A DNA stretch of 7,987 bases from positions 1 through 7,987 of the forward strand of contig CALMRL010000364.1 of assembly GCA_937873345.1 (NCBI GenBank), given 5' to 3'. The position numbers and the translations under genes were made by a program. Numbering within the stretch: the first letter of the stretch is position 1; every line of letters begins with the position of its first letter. Below the pieces are notes generated by a model. It ran no database searches. It was not told the DNA's origin and worked only from the letters and a program-made list of their open reading frames with translations. Below are positions 1 to 6,139 of this stretch, one piece after another. Source of the stretch: an uncultured Beijerinckiaceae bacterium. GTDB lineage: Bacteria; Pseudomonadota; Alphaproteobacteria; Rhizobiales; Beijerinckiaceae.

Positions 1-1
1 G

Positions 2-235
2 TCCCTCCCCTTTCCGGGACCCGGCGGCTATGACGGCGCGCAGCCGTTCGCGCCGGACATGCCCTACCGCGGGGGTGCGCCCTTCCCCGCAGACGCACCC
101 TTTCCGCCGGCGATGCCGGGTCCCTTCCTCGCGCCGCCCGCGCCGCCGCGCTGCCCGCTGATCATCAGGGTCGGACGCGGGCTTGATGCTCCCGCCCGCA
201 GCCGCATCATCTCGGGGCGGCCGAACTGCCTCTGA
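2..235 (+). CDS. 3' end of a Pro/Phe/Gly-rich protein of unknown function (partial)
   Basis: An open frame enters from the left edge in frame 2 and ends at TGA 233-235, giving about 77 residues. The first 50 or so are low-complexity, rich in Pro, Gly, Ala and Phe, with recurring PF-containing units (PFPGP, QPFAPD, APFPAD, APFPPAMPGPF). The last 25 residues are of mixed composition and rich in Arg. Most codons end in G or C in this frame, as in the clear genes downstream, which favours real coding, but a Pro-rich reading can also arise by chance in GC-rich DNA. No domain or catalytic motif is visible. If real, it is probably a disordered C-terminal tail, with any functional domain left of the window. 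An antisense frame over the same stretch is also open, so the call is tentative. Confidence 0.4.
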   Translation, partial: SLPFPGPGGYDGAQPFAPDMPYRGGAPFPADAPFPPAMPGPFLAPPAPPRCPLIIRVGRGLDAPARSRIISGRPNCL

Positions 236-382
236 GTCGCTTTCTCCTGAAGCGGATGCCGGTTCAGCGATGGGCTGCGGGACGATAGACCGGAGCTTTC
301 GGGCCGCCTCAAGTCAGGTCGAAAGTGACTCTCGCCAAGGGACGAGACATGTCGGCTTCGTGACAGCGGCCCGGGCGGCCTC

Positions 383-411
383 TTGACGCGAAGGTTAACG
401 CTCTCCAGATT
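383..411 (+). promoter_or_regulatory. candidate sigma-70-type promoter of the nad operon
   Basis: TTGACG at 383-388 matches the -35 consensus well. With a 17-nt spacer the -10 position falls on CAGATT at 406-411, which matches TATAAT at only three of six bases. Transcription would then start near 418, leaving a leader of roughly 28 nt and placing the start just before the palindrome at 422-442. The -35 is good and the -10 weak, so this is a prediction from spacing and position only. Confidence 0.3.
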
Positions 412-421
412 GAGCCGACAC

Positions 422-442
422 TAATGCTCATTTGGAGTATAA
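422..442 (+). promoter_or_regulatory. imperfect palindrome, candidate NadQ-type operator
   Basis: A 21-bp imperfect palindrome is centred on T432, with the core AT-N-CTC-N5-GAG-N-AT (ATGCTCATTTGGAGTAT at 424-440); six of ten position pairs are complementary. It ends 3 bp before the nadA start and includes its GGAG ribosome binding site at 434-437. Many alphaproteobacterial nadABC operons are controlled by the repressor NadQ through a palindrome in the nadA leader. From memory the NadQ motif has a similar CTC...GAG layout, but I could not check this against a motif collection. No nadQ gene lies in the window. A bound repressor here could block both transcription and translation initiation. Confidence 0.5.
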
Positions 443-445
443 GAG

Positions 446-1444
446 ATGGCGAGCCTCCAGAGTGCCGCCGGGCGGGCGGTCACCCGCACCGCCGACCTCT
501 ACGGCCGCGTCAGCCGCTTCATCCCGCCGATGGAGTGGCCGGCCTACGCGGAAGACGTCGATGCGATCCTCCGGCTGAAGCGCGAGCGCAACGCCGTCAT
601 CCTCGCCCATAACTACCAGACCCCGGACATCTTCCACTGCGTGTCGGACCTCGTCGGCGACAGCCTGGCGCTGGCGCGGATGGCACAGGGCAGCGACGCC
701 GACGTCATCGTGCTCGCCGGCGTGCACTTCATGGCGGAGACGGCGAAGCTGCTCAATCCGGATCGCACCGTGCTGATCTCGGACACCCGAGCCGGCTGCT
801 CGCTGGCGGAGTCGATCACGCCAGCGGATGTGCGCGCCCTGAAGGCCGCCAACCCCGGCGTGCCGGTCGTTGTCTACGTCAACACCTCGGCGGCCGTGAA
901 GGCGGAGTGCGATATCTGCTGCACCTCCGGCAACGCCGTGAAGGTGGTGGAGAGCCTCGGCGTGCCACGCGTCATCATGATCCCCGACGAGTACCTCGCG
1001 CAGAACATCGGCGCGCAGACCGGCGTCGAGATGATCACTTGGCCGGGCCATTGCGAGGTGCATGAGCGGTTCACACCCGGCGACGTCGCCGAGTTCCGCG
1101 ACGCCCACCCCGGCGTCACCGTCCTAGCCCACCCCGAGTGCCCGCCGAACGTCGTGGCGGTATCGGATTTCTCTGGCTCCACGGCGGCGATGATCGACTT
1201 CGTCGCCACTCGCAAGCCGCCCAAGGTGATGCTGCTGACGGAGTGCTCGATGTCGGACAACGTCGCCGTGCAGTACCCCGATCTCGAGTTCGTGCGGCCC
1301 TGCAACCTGTGCCCGCACATGAAGCGGATCACCCTCGGCAATCTCCGGCGCTCGCTGGAGACGATGACGCACGAGGTGACGATCGACCCTTCCGTGGCCG
1401 TCCGCGCCCGCCGCGCCGTCGAGCGCATGCTGGCGGTGAAGTAG
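446..1444 (+). CDS. nadA: quinolinate synthase NadA
   Basis: This 332-residue cytoplasmic enzyme condenses iminoaspartate with dihydroxyacetone phosphate to make quinolinate, the second step of de novo NAD synthesis from aspartate. It carries one [4Fe-4S] cluster. The three expected ligands are visible: Cys118 in AGCSLAE, Cys203 in WPGHCEVH and Cys289 in CNLCPHMK. Their spacing of 85 and 86 residues is that of the short NadA form known from Thermotoga. AHNYQTP (54-60), GDSL (71-74) and HPECPPNV (229-236) are further family motifs. The ATG at 446 has GGAG 8 nt upstream, and the protein starts about 30 residues before the core. The stop TAG is followed immediately by the nadB ATG. Long antisense frames over this gene are compositional shadows. 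Confidence 0.97.
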   Translation: MASLQSAAGRAVTRTADLYGRVSRFIPPMEWPAYAEDVDAILRLKRERNAVILAHNYQTPDIFHCVSDLVGDSLALARMAQGSDADVIVLAGVHFMAETAKLLNPDRTVLISDTRAGCSLAESITPADVRALKAANPGVPVVVYVNTSAAVKAECDICCTSGNAVKVVESLGVPRVIMIPDEYLAQNIGAQTGVEMITWPGHCEVHERFTPGDVAEFRDAHPGVTVLAHPECPPNVVAVSDFSGSTAAMIDFVATRKPPKVMLLTECSMSDNVAVQYPDLEFVRPCNLCPHMKRITLGNLRRSLETMTHEVTIDPSVAVRARRAVERMLAVK

Positions 1445-3013
1445 ATGGGCGAGCCCTGTTTATCCGACCGGCCGGTGATCGTCGGCGCCGGCCTCGCCGG
1501 GCTGATGACGGCGCTGCACCTCAACGCCTCGGCACCTTGCCCCGTGACAGTGCTGTCGTCGGCGCCGCTCGGTACGGAGGCGTCGAGCGCCTGGGCGCAA
1601 GGCGGCGTCGCCGCCAGCGTCGGACCCGACGACGCGTCTTCTATGCATGTCGCCGACACGCTGGCGGCCGGCGCCGGCCTGTGCGACGCACTGGCCGCCG
1701 GCCGCATCCTGCAGGGTGCGGCCTCCGCCATCGCGCACCTCGCCGCGCTCGGCACCCGCTTCGACCGCGACGAGGCCGGCGAGTTGAAGCTCGGACTGGA
1801 GGCGGCGCATGGCCGCCGCCGCATCGTCCACGCGGAAGGCGACGCCACCGGGCGCGAGATCATGCGCGCCGTGATCGCCGCGGTGCACGCCTGCCCCGCC
1901 ATCACCGTGCTGGAAGGCGTCGATGCGCGCCGCCTGCTGTTGCGCGACGGTCGGATCACCGGCGTGCTCGCGGGTCGCAGGAACCCTGACGGTCGGGACG
2001 AGGCGATCCGCCTCGCCTCCACGCAGGTGGTGATCGCCACGGGGGGCATCGGCGGCCTCTACGCGCAATCGACCAACCCCTCGACCTGCTTCGGCGGCGG
2101 GCTGGCGCTCGCGGCGCGCGCCGGCGCGGTGCTTTCCGATCTCGAGTTCGTGCAGTTCCATCCCACCGCCCTCGACGCACCGGGCACACCTGCCGCGCTG
2201 GTGTCGGAGGCCGTGCGCGGCGAGGGCGCCCGGCTCGTCGACGAGACCGGACGCCGCTTCATGGCCGACGTGCCGGGCCGCGAGCTAGCGCCGCGCGACG
2301 TGGTTTCGCGCGCGATCTGGGCGGAGCGGCAGGCCGGCCACCAGCCCTACCTCGATGCGCGCGGGCTGATCGAAGGCGGCTTCGCCACCCGCTTCCCGAC
2401 CATCGCGGCAGCGTGCCACGCCCACGGCATCGACCCCGACCGCGAACCGATCCCGGTACGGACGGTGGAGCACTACCACATGGGCGGCATCGCCGTGGAC
2501 GAGGCCGGCCGCTCCACCGTGCCGGGGCTGTGGGCCTGCGGCGAGGCGGCGCGCACCGGTCTGCATGGCGCCAACCGCCTCGCCTCGAACTCGCTGCTCG
2601 AGGCGATGGTATGCGCCCGCTCGGTCGCCGACAGTCTTCTTTCATCTCGCCTGCTCGCCGCCGAGCCGGTCGAGGGTCAGGCGCTGCCGCCTTCCGAGCT
2701 GCCGCGCCGACCCGATCCGGCGCCGCTGCGCGAGACGGTCTCGGCGATGGTCGGCGTGTTGCGCGCCCGCGCCGGGCTTGTCGCCGGCATCGAGGCGCTG
2801 CTGCCGATTGCCCGCGGATGCAGCGCCCAGGCCGACCCGGCCCTGGTCGCCCTGATGATCGCCGTGGCGGCATTGGCGCGGCGCGAGAGCCGCGGCGGCC
2901 ACTACCGCACCGACTGGGACGAGACCGACCCGTGGCAGGCCTCCTCGCGTTCCCTGACGATGGCGGACGCCCTGCGCCTCGCCACGCGGGCGATCGCGCG
3001 TGACCCGGCGTGA
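1445..3013 (+). CDS. nadB: L-aspartate oxidase NadB
   Basis: NadB is a 522-residue FAD enzyme that oxidises L-aspartate to iminoaspartate, using oxygen or fumarate as acceptor, and passes the unstable product to NadA. The N-terminus has the FAD dinucleotide fold motif VGAGLAGL (13-20), followed by SSAWAQGGVAA (47-57). Family and active-site motifs follow in order: EFVQFHPTAL with His239, RGEGARLVDETG (258-269), APRDVVSRAI with Arg284, EHYHMGGI (342-349), and GEAARTGLHGANRLASNSLLE (from 366) with Arg378. The C-terminal helical domain ends with SRGGHYRTDWDETD (482-495), typical of the succinate dehydrogenase/aspartate oxidase flavoprotein family. The N-terminus is short, so residue 1 cannot be far off. 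The ATG directly abuts the nadA stop with no intervening base, which suggests translational coupling. It differs from fumarate reductase flavoproteins by context and by lacking a signal peptide. Confidence 0.96.
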   Translation: MGEPCLSDRPVIVGAGLAGLMTALHLNASAPCPVTVLSSAPLGTEASSAWAQGGVAASVGPDDASSMHVADTLAAGAGLCDALAAGRILQGAASAIAHLAALGTRFDRDEAGELKLGLEAAHGRRRIVHAEGDATGREIMRAVIAAVHACPAITVLEGVDARRLLLRDGRITGVLAGRRNPDGRDEAIRLASTQVVIATGGIGGLYAQSTNPSTCFGGGLALAARAGAVLSDLEFVQFHPTALDAPGTPAALVSEAVRGEGARLVDETGRRFMADVPGRELAPRDVVSRAIWAERQAGHQPYLDARGLIEGGFATRFPTIAAACHAHGIDPDREPIPVRTVEHYHMGGIAVDEAGRSTVPGLWACGEAARTGLHGANRLASNSLLEAMVCARSVADSLLSSRLLAAEPVEGQALPPSELPRRPDPAPLRETVSAMVGVLRARAGLVAGIEALLPIARGCSAQADPALVALMIAVAALARRESRGGHYRTDWDETDPWQASSRSLTMADALRLATRAIARDPA

Positions 3014-3026
3014 GGGTCCGCGCGCG

Positions 3027-3890
3027 ATGAGCCGGCTGCCGATCCCGCCGCTACCCGACGTAATGCTGGACCCCCTCGTCCGCGCCGCGCTGCTGGAGGA
3101 CCTCGGCCGCGCCGGCGACCTCACCACCGACGCGATCGTTCCCGCCGATGCCCGTGCGCGGCTGGTGATCCGGGATCGGCAGCCCGGGACGCTCGCCGGC
3201 CTCGACCTCGCCCGCCTCGCCTTCGCCCTGGTCGATCCGGCGGTGCGGATGCGAGTCGAGCGTCCTGACGGCAGCCGGCTCGCCCCCGGAGATGTCGTGG
3301 CCGTGCTCGACGGCTCGGCGCGCGCGATGCTCACCGCCGAGCGCACGGCGCTGAACGTCCTCTGCCATCTCAGCGGCATCGCAAGCGTCACCGCCGCCAT
3401 CGTCGCCTCCGTTGCGCACACGCGAACCCGCATCGTCGACACGCGCAAGACCACGCCGGGCCTGCGCGCGGTGGAGAAGTACGCCGTGCGGATCGGCGGC
3501 GGCGGCAACCACCGCTTCGGGCTGGACGACGCCGTGCTGATCAAGGACAACCACGTCGCCGTCGCCGGCGGCATCCGCCCCGCGATCGAGCGGGTACGGG
3601 CGGGCGTCGGCCACCTCGTCAAGGTCGAGCTGGAGGTGGACACGCTCGACCAGCTCGCCGAGGCGCTGGCGGTCGGCGTCGACGTCGTGCTGCTCGACAA
3701 CATGGCGCCCGCGACCCTGCGCGAAGCGGTGCGGATGGTCGGCGGCCGGGCGCTGACCGAGGCCTCGGGGAGGGTGACGCCGGAGACGGCGCCGGCGATC
3801 GCCGAGAGCGGCGTCGACCTGATCTCGGTCGGCTGGATCACCCATTCCGCCCCGGTGCTCGACCTCGGCCTCGACTTCGAGCCGGGCTGA
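3027..3890 (+). CDS. nadC: nicotinate-nucleotide pyrophosphorylase (carboxylating) NadC
   Basis: NadC (quinolinate phosphoribosyltransferase) converts quinolinate and PRPP to nicotinate mononucleotide, CO2 and pyrophosphate, closing the de novo branch started by NadB and NadA. From the ATG at 3027 it is 287 residues, the usual family length. Visible motifs, numbered from this start, are EDLGRAGDLTTDAI (24-37), LNVLCHLSGIAS (109-120), DTRKTTPGLRAVEKYAVRIGG (from 138) with PRPP/quinolinate-binding Arg and Lys residues, LIKDNHVAVAGG (171-182), KVELEVDTLDQL (199-210), VLLDNM, EASGRVTPE and SVGWITHS. I prefer ATG 3027 because GAGGG at 3012-3016 lies 10 nt upstream. An in-frame GTG at 3000 would add nine residues and overlap nadB. 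The ribosome binding site overlaps the nadB stop, implying coupled translation. Confidence 0.96.
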   Translation: MSRLPIPPLPDVMLDPLVRAALLEDLGRAGDLTTDAIVPADARARLVIRDRQPGTLAGLDLARLAFALVDPAVRMRVERPDGSRLAPGDVVAVLDGSARAMLTAERTALNVLCHLSGIASVTAAIVASVAHTRTRIVDTRKTTPGLRAVEKYAVRIGGGGNHRFGLDDAVLIKDNHVAVAGGIRPAIERVRAGVGHLVKVELEVDTLDQLAEALAVGVDVVLLDNMAPATLREAVRMVGGRALTEASGRVTPETAPAIAESGVDLISVGWITHSAPVLDLGLDFEPG

Positions 3891-3903
3891 GCGTCCGCGG
3901 GCC

Positions 3904-4398
3904 GTGCAGATCGAGTACCGCACCGGCGACATCCTGGAGCAGCGCGACGTCGCCGTGATCGTCCACGGCTGCAACGCACGCGGCGTGATGGGCAAGGGCC
4001 TCGCCCTCGCCGTCCGGCGCCGCCATCCCGAGGCGTACCTCGCCTACCGCCGGCGCTACGAGGACGCGGGATCGCTCGGCCTCGGCGACGTCGTCTTCGC
4101 CCGCTGCGTGGAACCGTCGGGGCGCTGGATCGCCAATCTCGTCTCGCAGGACGACTATCGCCGCGGCGCGAAGGCCGGTGCGGTCCATGCCGACCTCGAC
4201 GCGATCGAGCGCGGCGTCGCCCTGGTGGATGCCTTCATCGTCGGCCTCGGCGCCGCCGGGGAGGCGCGCGTCGCCTTTCCGCTGCTCGGCGCGGGGCTCG
4301 CGGGCGGCGACTGGCGCGAGATCGCACCACGCATTGAAGCACAGGCGCGGCACTTCATCCCGACGGTCTACACGCTCGACGGACGCGTGCCGGCCTGA
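3904..4398 (+). CDS. stand-alone macro-domain protein (ADP-ribose derivative binding or hydrolysing)
   Basis: This 164-residue protein is a single macro domain. It opens with IEYRTGDILE (3-12). The ligand loop HGCNARGVMGKGLALAVRRRHP (from 21) contains Asn23 and the MGKG turn; IANLVSQDDY spans 76-85, and the second Gly-rich loop AFPLLGAGLAGGDW spans 124-137. The MGKG/NLxxQ pattern resembles Poa1p-like ADP-ribose-1''-phosphate phosphatases and the ALC1/TARG1/DarG group. Where TARG1 and DarG have a catalytic Lys this protein has a Ser-Gln-Asp-Asp stretch, so a DarG-type DNA de-ADP-ribosylase is less likely. No darT-like toxin gene is adjacent. The start is GTG 3904, which places the first beta strand right at the N-terminus; only a weak GCGGG lies upstream. 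It follows nadC by 13 bp, so it is probably cotranscribed with nadABC and may handle ADP-ribose products of NAD consumption. The substrate is an inference. Confidence 0.88.
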   Translation: MQIEYRTGDILEQRDVAVIVHGCNARGVMGKGLALAVRRRHPEAYLAYRRRYEDAGSLGLGDVVFARCVEPSGRWIANLVSQDDYRRGAKAGAVHADLDAIERGVALVDAFIVGLGAAGEARVAFPLLGAGLAGGDWREIAPRIEAQARHFIPTVYTLDGRVPA

Positions 4399-4474
4399 TC
4401 GGCTTGAGCGGCCGGATTGCCAGCGATGCCGGACAACGCCATGCTCCGTCCCGGCAGGATGGAGCGGGATCGCG
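4399..4474. other. short intergenic gap between macro-domain and methyltransferase genes
   Basis: This 76-bp gap is the largest between + strand genes after nadA. It contains the GGAG ribosome binding site of the next gene at 4461-4464. I see no terminator hairpin with a T-tract and no convincing -35/-10 pair, so read-through from the nad operon is possible but unproven. Confidence 0.4.
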
Positions 4475-5530
4475 ATGGCCGACGAGACGAAGCTCAACGC
4501 CTTCATGGAGAAGATGCTCGGCGACCTCGGTGGCGCCTTCTCCGTCGCGCTCGTCCGCATCGGCGATCGGCTCGGCCTGTACCGAGCGCTGCGCGACCAT
4601 GGCCCGCTCACCATCGAGGGTCTGGCGGAAGCGACCGCGATCGCGCCGCGTTATGCCCGCGAATGGCTGTCGCAGCAGGCGGCGTCGGGCTACCTCGCCT
4701 ACCACCCCGCCGATCGCACCTTCGAACTGCCGCCGGAGCAGGCGATGGTGTTTGCCGAGCCCGACAGCCCGGTCTACCTCCAGGGCGCCTTCGACCTCGC
4801 CGCGGCGATGGTGGAGAACCAGGCGCCGGTGGAGGCGGCGTTCCGCAGCGGCGGCGGCGTTGGCTGGGGCGACCAGGCGCAGTGCCTCTTCTGCGCCGTC
4901 GGCCGCTTCTTCCGCCCGGCCTACCACAACCAGTTGCTCTCCTCATGGCTGCCCTCGCTCGATGGCGTCACGGCGCGGCTGGAGGGGGGCGCGAAGGTGG
5001 CCGACATCGGCTGCGGCCACGGCTTCTCCACCATCATGATGGCCAAGGCGTATCCCGCCTCGCACTTCAGCGGCTTCGATTTCCACGAAGGATCGATCGA
5101 ACAGGCCTGCCGCCATGCCGCCGAGCACGGGGTGGTGGGCAACACGGAGTTCGCGGTCGCCGGCGCGGACGACTTTCCCGGGCGGGATTACGAGTTGGTG
5201 ACCTTCTTCGACTGCCTGCACGACATGGGCGACCCCGTCGGCGCGGCAGCGCACGTCAGGCAGGCACTCCGGCCCGACGGCACCTGGATGGTGGTCGAGC
5301 CGCAGGCCGGGGACCGGCTGCAGGACAACCTCGGCCCGATCGGGCGGATGTCCTACGCTGGTTCGACGATGGTCTGCGTGCCGACCTCGCTCGCCCAGCC
5401 CGTCGGCCTGGCGCTCGGCGCTCAGGCCGGCTTCGGCCGGTTGCGCGAAGTGATCGGGGCGGGCGGCTTCGGCCGGGTGCGCAAGGCGGCGGAGACGCCG
5501 TTCAACATGGTGATCGAGGCCAAGCCATAG
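4475..5530 (+). CDS. winged-helix plus class I SAM-dependent methyltransferase, Rv2258c-like
   Basis: This 351-residue cytoplasmic protein has two parts. Residues 15-95 form a helical, winged-helix-like domain (GDRLGLYRAL, TIEGLAEATAIAPRYAREWL, ASGYLAYHP) of the type that precedes the catalytic domain in Rv2258c-like and O-methyltransferase proteins. It probably serves dimerisation and substrate binding rather than DNA binding. Residues 170-280 are a Rossmann methyltransferase: SAM motif I VADIGCGHGFST (175-186), acidic strand end GFDFHEGSI (200-208), motif IV region FFDCLHDMGDP (244-254), and ALRPDGTWMVVEP (264-276). The ATG at 4475 has AGGATGGAG 10 nt upstream. Upstream extensions of the frame run into the macro-domain gene and are not protein-like. 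The C-terminal part (283-345) lacks known motifs and may shape the substrate pocket. The acceptor substrate cannot be read from the sequence. Confidence 0.85.
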   Translation: MADETKLNAFMEKMLGDLGGAFSVALVRIGDRLGLYRALRDHGPLTIEGLAEATAIAPRYAREWLSQQAASGYLAYHPADRTFELPPEQAMVFAEPDSPVYLQGAFDLAAAMVENQAPVEAAFRSGGGVGWGDQAQCLFCAVGRFFRPAYHNQLLSSWLPSLDGVTARLEGGAKVADIGCGHGFSTIMMAKAYPASHFSGFDFHEGSIEQACRHAAEHGVVGNTEFAVAGADDFPGRDYELVTFFDCLHDMGDPVGAAAHVRQALRPDGTWMVVEPQAGDRLQDNLGPIGRMSYAGSTMVCVPTSLAQPVGLALGAQAGFGRLREVIGAGGFGRVRKAAETPFNMVIEAKP

Positions 5531-5574
5531 TAACAAGCCAAGGCATGCTGACGATCGAAGAGCGCGAGACGCCG

Positions 5575-6117
5575 ATGACGACTTCCTCTTACGATACCCA
5601 GGCCGCTTACGAGACCCAGGCTGCGACCGCCGAGCACGCCGGCCCGAAGCAGAACGAGATCGTCACCGAGGCCTTCGTCAAGATCGAGCATTGGATCAGC
5701 ATGGGCATCGGCGGGGTGCTGATCGTCGCGACCGTGCTGCTGCTCACCGGCACGCTCTCCGATCTGTGGGCGCTGATCCGGCAGTGGCCGGACACCGCCA
5801 AGGTGTTCCTGATCGTCGACCAGTTGCTGTTCGTGCTGATGCTCGTCGAGATCCTGCATACGGTGCGGCAGTCGATCTCGTCCGACCAGATTCTCGTCGA
5901 ACCATTCCTGATCGTCGGCCTGATCGCCTCGGTGCGACGCATCCTGATCGTCACGGTGGAGGTCGCCGGCTCCGGCAAGAGCAAGGAGCAGCCGATGGAC
6001 TTCAATCACGCGATGACCGAGTTGGCCGTGCTCGGCGGCCTGACGCTGATCCTGATCGCCTCGATCTATATCTCGCGTCGCTCGCGCGGCCTGCGGCCGC
6101 CCGCCCCGACACCTTAA
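5575..6117 (+). CDS. PsiE-like four-helix inner-membrane protein
   Basis: This 180-residue membrane protein has a polar N-terminus (1-37), then four hydrophobic segments at about 39-61, 75-97, 106-130 and 147-168, and a short basic C-terminus (RRSRGLR). The second and third segments contain DQLLFVLMLVEILHTV and LVEPFLIVGLIASVRRILIV, with the acidic and Arg residues inside the membrane typical of the phosphate-starvation-inducible PsiE family (Pfam PF06146). The biochemical role of that family is unknown. I chose ATG 5575, with GAAGAG at 5557-5562 and a closer GCGAGA at 5564-5569. An in-frame ATG at 5545 would add ten residues but has AAGG only 1 nt upstream. It lies 44 bp after the methyltransferase gene. 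No Pho box is visible upstream, so phosphate control is not supported here. Confidence 0.8.
   Translation: MTTSSYDTQAAYETQAATAEHAGPKQNEIVTEAFVKIEHWISMGIGGVLIVATVLLLTGTLSDLWALIRQWPDTAKVFLIVDQLLFVLMLVEILHTVRQSISSDQILVEPFLIVGLIASVRRILIVTVEVAGSGKSKEQPMDFNHAMTELAVLGGLTLILIASIYISRRSRGLRPPAPTP
5590..5625 (+). repeat. 18-bp tandem duplication in the PsiE-like gene
   Basis: Two adjacent 18-bp units, 5590-5607 and 5608-5625, match at 15 of 18 bases. All three differences fall at third codon positions, one of them changing Asp to Glu. They encode YDTQAA and YETQAA (residues 6-17) in the soluble N-terminal tail before the first membrane segment. This looks like a small in-frame duplication. Confidence 0.7.
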
Positions 6118-6133
6118 GGGTGGCGGGCTTCTT
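6099..6133 (+). terminator. candidate Rho-independent terminator after the PsiE-like gene
   Basis: The hairpin has outer arms GCCCGC (6099-6104) and GCGGGC (6123-6128), inner arms CACC (6110-6113) and GGTG (6119-6122), a TTAAG loop, and a 5-nt bulge on the left side. TTCTT follows at 6129-6133. It overlaps the stop codon of the PsiE-like gene and sits between convergent genes. The bulge and short T-tract make it imperfect. On the - strand no T-tract follows, so it should act mainly on the + strand. Confidence 0.45.
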
Positions 6134-6139
6134 GAGCGC

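Larger units (their letters stand above)
236..445. other. non-coding stretch upstream of nadA
   Basis: About 210 bp separate the upstream frame from nadA. I see no convincing gene here; the short frames present lack ribosome binding sites and resemble no known protein. One small inverted repeat occurs, AGTCA at 312-316 and TGACT at 326-330 with a 9-nt loop. It has no T-tract, so it is not a recognisable terminator. The last 60 bp are clearly AT-richer than the rest of the window and hold the candidate nadA promoter and operator. Confidence 0.6.

Noticed and set aside
183..386. Small + strand frame of 67 codons before nadA
   Set aside because: It has a TTG start, no ribosome binding site, Ser/Arg/Ala-rich composition, and it overlaps the end of the upstream frame; it is not supported as a gene.
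874..2049. Long - strand open frame (391 codons) opposite nadA and nadB
   Set aside because: It is antisense to two certain genes, is rich in Arg, Ser and Ala as expected from GC-rich codon shadows, and resembles no family.
2642..3979. Long - strand open frame (445 codons) opposite nadB, nadC and the macro-domain gene
   Set aside because: It spans three genes antisense, has low-complexity Arg/Ser-rich composition and no ribosome binding site; it is a composition artefact.
3904..4398. A DarT-DarG toxin-antitoxin pair, suggested by the macro domain
   Set aside because: No DarT-like ADP-ribosyltransferase gene is adjacent; the neighbours are nadC and a methyltransferase. The catalytic Lys stretch of DarG is not seen.
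4399..4474. Terminator or promoter in the gap after the macro-domain gene
   Set aside because: CCGG-ended imperfect repeats and a lone TTGAGC occur, but there is no stable hairpin with a T-tract and no -10 at proper distance.
4417..6117. A 566-codon + strand frame that looks like one large protein ending in the PsiE-like sequence
   Set aside because: Its first two thirds are the methyltransferase gene read out of frame and are Arg/Gly/Pro-rich nonsense. Only the part from 5575 is protein-like, so there is no fusion.
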